Assembly (NCBI RefSeq): GCF_003259845.1
Contig: NZ_QLMJ01000022.1
Location: 151,337 to 215,336, forward strand
Source of the DNA: Actinoplanes lutulentus
GTDB lineage: Bacteria > Actinomycetota > Actinomycetes > Mycobacteriales > Micromonosporaceae
Direction: 5' to 3'
DNA length: 64,000 bases
Below are positions 59,508 to 64,000 of the stretch, one piece after another. Numbering within the stretch: the first letter of the stretch is position 1; the number at the start of each line of letters is the position of its first letter. The position numbers and the translations under genes were made by a program. Below the pieces are notes generated by a model that was not told where the DNA came from, searched no databases, and worked only from the letters and a program-made list of their open reading frames with translations.

Positions 59508-59701
59508 CACCGGGCTGGCACCACCGCGGAGGGTTCGCACGACGCCAGGGTACCGGTGGGCTGTCCGCGGACCGGCTTCTTGGTCCGGCGAGGCCGTGCC
59601 TTCAGGGCACGGGCCAGAAGCCGGCCTCGGTCGGCCTCCGCGATCAGCTCACGCTGACGATCGTGTACGAGTTCGAGCAGCATGTCCGGGTGCATCATCA
59701 T
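59507..59701 (-). CDS. 64-aa basic protein coupled to the LAL regulator
   Basis: ATG 59701 has GGAG seven nt upstream. The product starts MMMHPDMLLELVHDRQRELI and continues with AEADRGRLLARALKARPRR, then a flexible tail (KPVRGQPTGTLAS). Short helical basic proteins of this type occur widely in actinobacteria; function is unknown. Its stop codon overlaps the LAL start (TGATG). The two are therefore co-translated, which suggests a functional link. Confidence 0.65.
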   Translation of the reverse strand: MMMHPDMLLELVHDRQRELIAEADRGRLLARALKARPRRTKKPVRGQPTGTLASCEPSAVVPAR

Positions 59702-59800
59702 GACCTGACTCCTGTGTTCCGTCGTTCCGTTGATGTATCCATCGTCGGACTTCCGGGGAGCCGTCACATCGGGAGTGGCTACCTATCTTCGCAGGTCAGC

Positions 59801-59846
59801 GGCGTCTAGGAGGGGTGCCTAGGTGGCCTAGGCATACCTAGACGCC
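59801..59846. terminator. Nested perfect inverted repeats at the 3' end of the 373-aa gene
   Basis: Outer arms GGCGTCTAGG (59801-59810) and CCTAGACGCC (59837-59846) enclose inner arms TGCCTAGG (59816-59823) and CCTAGGCA (59827-59834). The stop codon at 59838-59840 is within the outer right arm. Probably a terminator; the CTAG-rich symmetry would also suit a protein-binding site. Confidence 0.65.
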
Positions 59847-60959
59847 CGCCTGGGGCCGCATGCTCAGGTGGATGCGCACCGCGGGAAGGCCGGTCGGGAT
59901 CAGCCCGGCCACCTGGGACAGCCATCGATCGACCTCGTCCACCGTGAGGATCTCGTCGAGCCGGACCTCGGGCGCTGCGCAGTCGTGCCGGCGGCCGACG
60001 TCCCAGCTGCGGCTCACCGCAACCCGGTCCAGCACGATCACCCGGCTTCCGCGGGACAGCGGGATGTCCGCCGGACGTCCTTCGAGCGGGATGTACTGAC
60101 CGTCGCCGTCAGTGAGCTGGAATCGCGCGTCGATCTGATCGGCGGCGTCCGCCGGGCCGGTCGTCGCCGCGGCGACCCAGGACGGCTCCGGCCGGTCACC
60201 GTCGAGCAGCCCCTGCCCGGGATCGCCGATCAGCGTGTCGGCGAGAAGCGTGTAGAGCTGGAAGTTGTCACCCACTCCGGAGATGCGCACCCGATAGCCC
60301 CGCCGCTGTTCGCGATGCACCACGATCAGCGGCTCGTCATCGAGGATCGCGAGCAGATTCCGCAGTCCTTGAAGGTCGTGACGGTCCTCGCGCAGGCGGG
60401 TGATCAGTGCGGTGATCTCGGGTCGCCGGGGGAAGTCCGCCCGCACCTCGCGCGAATGCAGCAGCGCGACCACCGGTGTCTGCCACTCGCCGAGCGTGAA
60501 CCACGCACCGGCCAGGGCCACCGCCTCGTCGACCGTCGACCCGCGCCGCCACGGCAGGCGGCTGCTCCTGGTCAGCGCGACCACGGCGGCGTCGAAGTCC
60601 TGCTGCTCGCCGTCGCCGGCGGGGAGTGGCGCGGACGAGCCGAGCGCACGGCGCCAGGCGGTGACGAACCCGGTCGCGAGCTCCAGGATCTCCACCAGGG
60701 CGTCGGCCAGGACTCCGGGCAGTGTTCCTGGCGCCGCGCCACGATCGACCAGCCGGCCGGCTACGACAGCGAGGTAGGCGGCCGCGGGCCTCGGCACCCG
60801 CTCGAACAAGCCGGTGATCCTCTCCAGGACCTCGGTCGCCTCGCTGGGCTCGGCCTGCGCGACGGCCCGCCACAGTTGGGGGATCTGCGTCTGGAACGAG
60901 GTCAGGTCACCGGAGTCCGCGGCGGCGTACAGTCCGGCGACTTCTTGATCACCAAGCAT
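59838..60959 (-). CDS. Unknown 373-aa protein
   Basis: The N-terminal 200 residues are helical (DSGDLTSFQTQIPQLWRAVA, ATEVLERITGLFERVPRPAA, ALAGAWFTLGEWQTPVVALL). The middle contains LRNLLAILDDEPLIVVHREQ and GYRVRISGVGDNFQLYTLLA. The C-terminal part reads IDARFQLTDGDGQYIPLEGR, SRVIVLDRVAVSRSWD and VDRWLSQVAGLIPTGL. No catalytic motif, signal peptide or transmembrane helix is recognisable. I do not know the family. A role in a conflict or NLR-like system is conceivable but unsupported. Confidence 0.7.
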   Translation of the reverse strand: MLGDQEVAGLYAAADSGDLTSFQTQIPQLWRAVAQAEPSEATEVLERITGLFERVPRPAAAYLAVVAGRLVDRGAAPGTLPGVLADALVEILELATGFVTAWRRALGSSAPLPAGDGEQQDFDAAVVALTRSSRLPWRRGSTVDEAVALAGAWFTLGEWQTPVVALLHSREVRADFPRRPEITALITRLREDRHDLQGLRNLLAILDDEPLIVVHREQRRGYRVRISGVGDNFQLYTLLADTLIGDPGQGLLDGDRPEPSWVAAATTGPADAADQIDARFQLTDGDGQYIPLEGRPADIPLSRGSRVIVLDRVAVSRSWDVGRRHDCAAPEVRLDEILTVDEVDRWLSQVAGLIPTGLPAVRIHLSMRPQAGV

Positions 60960-61072
60960 CCCGGGATGATGCAGGTGGCCGTGCGCCGCCGGTCGACAGT
61001 GCCATGAACCCCGCGTTGACGGCCGGTGACATCACGCGTGGCGGTGCCGGGAATCCGGCTTAGGGTGGGGTC

Positions 61073-61489
61073 ATGGCCGACGGTGAGGGGCTGGCTGCCC
61101 GGGTCGAGGACGTGCATGAGATCGCTGCGGGGATGCCGCACGTCACCGTCGAGAACGGGACCGGGGATAACCCCGTCTATCAGGTGGGGCGGAAGTCGTT
61201 CGTCTTCTTTCGCAATCCGCGGCCGGACGCTGTCGACGCGGTCACCGGGGAGCGGCTGACCGATGTGATCGTCTTCTGGGTGCCTACCGAGGCGGACAAG
61301 CAGGCGCTGGTGCAGGACGAGGGTTCGCCGTTCTTCACCACCGCGCATTTCAACGGGCATCTGTCGGTTCTCGTGCGAGCCAGCCGGATCGGTGAGCTTT
61401 CGCGGGCGGAGCTGGCCGAGGTCATTCAGGACGCGTGGCTGTCCCAGGCGTCGGCACGGCGGGCGGCGACCTGGCTGGCGTGCCGTTGA
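61073..61489 (+). CDS. MmcQ/YjbR-family protein
   Basis: A 138-aa protein with the double-wing YjbR fold: EGLAARVEDVHEIAAGMPHV, VYQVGRKSFVFFRNPRPDA, VIVFWVPTEADKQALVQDE, FFTTAHFNGHLSVLVRASRI and C-terminal ELAEVIQDAWLSQAS. The family is described as DNA-binding, but the function is not settled. A strong terminator follows 51 nt after the stop. Confidence 0.8.
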   Translation: MADGEGLAARVEDVHEIAAGMPHVTVENGTGDNPVYQVGRKSFVFFRNPRPDAVDAVTGERLTDVIVFWVPTEADKQALVQDEGSPFFTTAHFNGHLSVLVRASRIGELSRAELAEVIQDAWLSQASARRAATWLACR

Positions 61490-61540
61490 TACAGTCCGCG
61501 GACGGCGACAAAATGCGGGCGCGTCGATACTGAATGAACA

Positions 61541-61593
61541 TTGCTGGGGTACGGGCTTTTGCGCGTACCCCAGCAATTGTTTTTTGTTTTTTT
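61541..61593 (+). terminator. Strong rho-independent terminator
   Basis: TTGCTGGGGTACG (61541-61553) pairs perfectly with CGTACCCCAGCAA (61564-61576), loop of 10 nt, followed by a 17-nt tract of T with two G. It terminates the YjbR gene and may act on the convergent chitinase transcript as well. Confidence 0.93.
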
Positions 61594-62689
61594 AGCAGGA
61601 GAGGTTGGAGCCTGGGGTTACGCCGAGGATGGCGGTGAAGCGGTTGTAGGCATTGATGCGGCTCTGGACCTGGGCGGGATTGCCGCCGTTGCATTCGAGG
61701 GAGCCGTTGATGCTGCGGATGGTCTCGCCGAAGCCGCGGCTGTTGACCATGGCGTCGTGCGGGGTCATCGTGCCGGGGCCGCGCTGGGTCATCCAGTACC
61801 AGACGGCGGTCTGGTAAGCGACCGACGACTCGTTCTTGACCCGGTCCGGGTTGTTCAGCAAGTCGATGCCGAGTGCGTCGCCGGCTGCCTTGTAGTTGAA
61901 GTTCCAGCTCAGCTGGATCGGGCCGCGACCGTGGTACGCGCTCTGGCCGGCCGGGCAGCCATAAGGCTGGTTACGGTCGCAGTAGAGCGGCCAGTTCGCC
62001 TGGTTGATCTCCTCGACGTAGACCAGGCCGCCGGACTCGTGGTTGATGTTGGCGAGGAAGGCCGCGGCCTCCTGCTTCTTCACCGTGTCGCTGCCGGTGG
62101 TGGTGAACGACGGGAACTTCTTGATCGCGTCGATCAGGCCGGAGTACGAGTAGAACGCGATCCGGCTCGGGAACATCTGGTTGAACTGGGCCTCACTGAC
62201 CGGGAAGCCGCCGCTGTTGCCGGGCGGCGGAGTCGTGGTGCCGCCGCCGGTGCAGGTGTACGGCGACCAGTACCAGGTGCTGATGACCGGGTCGTAACCC
62301 GGGTTCGCGTTGGTCGCCACGTAGTACAGCCCGTTGGTGTACCGCACGATCGAGCCGGCCGCGTAGTACTGGCCCGCTACCCAGTTCGGGTGGTTGCAGG
62401 TGCCGGTGTTGGGCGGCGGGTTCGTGGTGCCGCCGCCGCAGGCGCCGTTGTCGGCCCAGACGCCGGAGCCGCCGGTGCTGGGGGCCTCGCCCTGGGTCCA
62501 CCACTTGGCGGTCCAGTTGCGGCCGTTGTAGGAAGCGCGCATGTTCCCGGTGTACACCGCTGAGCTGTTGTACGCGGTCACGCAGGCTTCGGCGGCGCTG
62601 GAAGCCGTCATGGGCAGGATCGCCGCGGCGGCGCCGGCCAGGGCGACACTGACCGCGGCCACGATCGACAGAAGCCGTCTTCTGGGCAT
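61592..62689 (-). CDS. Secreted GH19 chitinase with two carbohydrate-binding modules
   Basis: A 365-aa exported enzyme. The signal peptide RRRLLSIVAAVSVALAGAAA ends near SSAA. Two chitin-binding modules follow: residues about 34-84 (AYNSSAVYTGNMRASYNGRN, AKWWTQGEAPST) and about 97-145 (WVAGQYYAAGSIVRYTNGLY, WSPYTC). The GH19 catalytic domain runs from about 160, with FPSRIAFYSYSGLIDAIKKF, the catalytic Glu in ANINHESGGLVYVEE, YHGRGPIQLSWNFNYKAAG and NGSLECNGGNPAQVQSRINA. Hydrolysis of chitin chains follows inversion. GAAGGTGA precedes ATG 62689. Confidence 0.95.
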   Translation of the reverse strand: MPRRRLLSIVAAVSVALAGAAAAILPMTASSAAEACVTAYNSSAVYTGNMRASYNGRNWTAKWWTQGEAPSTGGSGVWADNGACGGGTTNPPPNTGTCNHPNWVAGQYYAAGSIVRYTNGLYYVATNANPGYDPVISTWYWSPYTCTGGGTTTPPPGNSGGFPVSEAQFNQMFPSRIAFYSYSGLIDAIKKFPSFTTTGSDTVKKQEAAAFLANINHESGGLVYVEEINQANWPLYCDRNQPYGCPAGQSAYHGRGPIQLSWNFNYKAAGDALGIDLLNNPDRVKNESSVAYQTAVWYWMTQRGPGTMTPHDAMVNSRGFGETIRSINGSLECNGGNPAQVQSRINAYNRFTAILGVTPGSNLSC

Positions 62690-62701
62690 AGTTCACCTTC
62701 C

Positions 62702-62719
62702 GTACGTCGAGGGACGTAC
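62702..62719 (-). promoter_or_regulatory. GTACGTC/GACGTAC stem in the chitinase leader
   Basis: GTACGTC (62702-62708) and GACGTAC (62713-62719) are perfect 7-bp arms with a four-nt loop, 12 nt upstream of the chitinase start. Could be an operator or a leader stem-loop. No DasR-type site was seen here. Confidence 0.4.
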
Positions 62720-62823
62720 TGGTGCGAGGGGGATCAGGGGTACATCGACTCAACTAGATGCCGGGTGGGGAGTCAAGGCATCTGTTAAGAAACTTCAGGA
62801 TTCGGTACGCGGCCGGAAAACGG

Positions 62824-62851
62824 CGATGGCGCCGCATGAGCGGCGCCATCG
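62824..62851 (-). terminator. 12-bp stem-loop after the 92-aa gene
   Basis: CGATGGCGCCGC (62824-62835) and GCGGCGCCATCG (62840-62851) pair perfectly over the loop ATGA. The position is downstream of the minus-strand gene at 62992. Runs of GGCCTTTT at 62935-62965 precede it. Confidence 0.6.
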
Positions 62852-62991
62852 GTCTCGCGGTGTTGTGTTTGTTGTGTCGTGGCGGAAGCTGCTGGCTTCC
62901 TTGGGGGGATGTTCGCGGCGCTTTGCGGCCGGTTGTGGCCTTTTACGGCCTTTTTTTTGGCCTTTTGCGGGCTTCTTGTGGCCTGCCGCCG

Positions 62992-63270
62992 TCAGAACGG
63001 GGCGGGGCCGCTGCCGGCGAGCGAGACGAGTAACTGCGTCGCGAGCAGTTTCCGTACGCCGGTGACTGCCACGGCGCCGATCTGGTCGTACGGCAACTCC
63101 AGGTACAGCCCGTCACTCGCGTTGCGGATGTCGTCGCTCGTCTGGTCCGGGCGGAACGTGCCACCCCAGCCCTCGATGCCACCGCGCTGATTGGTGCTGA
63201 GCGAGGCCATGCCGGACACGTGGGTGCCGTCGACAAGAGTGAGCCTCGCCGGACCGGAATAGGTCGTCAT
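62992..63270 (-). CDS. Hypothetical 92-aa protein
   Basis: A small beta-rich protein: TTYSGPARLTLVDGTHVSGM, WGGTFRPDQTSDDIRNASDG, LYLELPYDQIGAVAVTG and a C-terminal VRKLLATQLLVSLAGSGPAP. ATG 63270 begins a sequence with typical codon use for this genome. Similar short proteins with a DGT..SG..(S/T) strand pair occur widely in actinobacteria without known role. Its terminator-like stem-loop lies at 62824-62851. Confidence 0.65.
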   Translation of the reverse strand: MTTYSGPARLTLVDGTHVSGMASLSTNQRGGIEGWGGTFRPDQTSDDIRNASDGLYLELPYDQIGAVAVTGVRKLLATQLLVSLAGSGPAPF

Positions 63271-63759
63271 AGTGGTTAACCGTATCTGGCCGGTTCGGGG
63301 GTGTGACCCACTCGTGAGTGAAATGGGGCAGGGTGGGGTGTGCTTGGGCGCGGATGTCGCTGCGTGGCATGATCAGGTTGCGGAGAGTAGGGGAAAGGGC
63401 TTCGTTGGCGGTGGCGTTCGCCCGTGTCCCGGGGCGTGTCCCGCCGGTGACTTCGGCCGGGTTCGTGCTGTGGATTTTCTGAAGTCGCGGAGTTCCCCTC
63501 ATCGTGGTGGATCCGCACCCGGTGGTGTGCTGTGCCTGTGCGCTGGCCTCGTGCGGGGATCATCTTCAGCTCGGAGCGCGGCTGCCGGGGTCCGCGCCGG
63601 CCCTTTCCGGCAGCTGCTGAGGTGACCAACCCGTGCCGCAGACGAAGCAATTTCTGGTGTGTTGGGTCTGGAAGGTTCGGCGATTTCAGAAACGTTTCTT
63701 GATGTGAAATTCGGGCTGGGGTCATCGTTGTTGCTGGCTGGGCTGCGGACAATGGAGGA
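63271..63759. other. Stretch without a supported gene
   Basis: I see no convincing coding frame. GC content and composition are more mixed than in genes. Direct GTGTCCCGG-like fragments lie near 63420-63450, and an AT-rich patch at 63640-63720 (TTTCAGAAACGTTTC) could be a promoter region for the gene at 63760. Confidence 0.4.
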
Positions 63760-64000
63760 ATGGCGCAGCAGCTTTCTTTGTTTCCGACGAGGCATCTTCG
63801 GGATCGGACGCTGCGCCGCAATTATTCGGTGGCGGCTGAGGAGTTTCGGCGGGAGCACGAGCGGCATCGTTCGTGGGGGTTGGCTCAGCGGCATGCCCGG
63901 CGGCTGCGGCTACTTGTTTCATTGAAGTACGACCGCAGCCCGGCCAGGCTTGGTCGAGGTGACCGGTGGGATCGCTCGCACGCGGCTGTCCACCGCAGGT
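63760..64000 (+). CDS. Basic hypothetical protein, 3' end outside window
   Basis: Open from ATG 63760 to the right edge (80 codons). The product starts MAQQLSLFPTRHLRDRTLRR and continues NYSVAAEEFRREHERHRSWG and LAQRHARRLRLLV, strongly basic and helical. GGAGGA lies immediately against the ATG, which is closer than normal. I do not recognise the family. An overlapping plus-strand frame (63659-63925) is less protein-like. Confidence 0.5.
   Translation, partial: MAQQLSLFPTRHLRDRTLRRNYSVAAEEFRREHERHRSWGLAQRHARRLRLLVSLKYDRSPARLGRGDRWDRSHAAVHRR

Noticed and set aside
62690..62760. DasR (GlcNAc) operator upstream of the chitinase
   Set aside because: No ACTGGTCTAGACCACT-like sequence is present; only an unrelated GTACGTC/GACGTAC stem was found.
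63272..63625. 117-aa plus-strand open frame
   Set aside because: Cys- and Gly-rich composition, no ribosome-binding site, and no protein-like periodicity.

Overview
The window is a GC-rich stretch of actinomycete chromosome. GTG and TTG starts are common, genes are translationally coupled through 1-14 nt overlaps, signal peptides are long and Ala-rich, and the polysaccharide hydrolases are multi-domain. The gene set (AfsR/SARP and LuxR-AAA regulators, CebR-type operator, GH9, GH19 and GH115 enzymes, HisKA_3/NarL two-component pairs) suggests a filamentous soil actinomycete. Micromonosporaceae, perhaps Actinoplanes-like, is my guess from overall character and not proven. No rRNA, tRNA, integrase, transposase or CRISPR array was recognised.

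Layout. 0-9 kb: a truncated five-repeat surface-type protein, a pentapeptide-repeat membrane protein, an MFS exporter fused in frame to a hexapeptide acetyltransferase, a palindrome-rich gene-free stretch, a secreted trypsin-like protease and an SDR/TetR pair. 9.3-13.7 kb: tyrosine/homogentisate catabolism (hppD-hmgA-unknown-fahA). The unknown gene occupies the place where a maleylacetoacetate isomerase would be expected. 13.8-25.5 kb: lipoprotein, secreted endonuclease, two-component system, patatin-like lipase, CBM6-DUF1996 protein, Vps62-like protein and a CHASE3 chemoreceptor. 25.7-30 kb: secreted GH115 glucuronidase and SGNH esterase behind a GAAACTTTC palindrome. 30-32 kb: a cluster of short tandem repeats and inverted repeats around a hexapeptide-repeat protein and a CoaD-like protein. 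34-36.4 kb: GH9-CBM3c-CBM2 cellulase whose promoter spacer holds an exact CebR box.

37.5-44.2 kb is the most interesting block: seven tightly coupled genes forming an ebo-type (eustigmatophyte/bacterial operon) cluster. An inositol-3-phosphate synthase-like cyclase stands where other ebo clusters have a dehydroquinate synthase-like EboD. It is followed by a UbiA prenyltransferase (EboC), a TIM-barrel isomerase, EboA, a TatD-type hydrolase (EboB), EboE and an alkaline-phosphatase-fold protein (EboF). Cyclase, prenyltransferase, isomerase and hydrolases together look like a pathway for a prenylated cyclitol-like molecule; that product is inference. An 18-bp tandem array sits on the eboF stop codon, then a GT4 glycosyltransferase.

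45.5-64 kb: lipoprotein and AfsR-like regulator, hydrolase/HxlR/flavin monooxygenase, a second palindrome-rich gap, a NAD-dependent epimerase, a methyltransferase broken by one amber codon, a second two-component pair, a multicopper oxidase, a LuxR-AAA regulator coupled to a 64-aa protein, an unknown 373-aa protein, a YjbR-like protein, a GH19 chitinase and two short hypothetical genes, the last running off the right edge. Recurrent intergenic inverted repeats and repeated use of an 18-bp tandem period at unrelated loci are the main non-coding signals.
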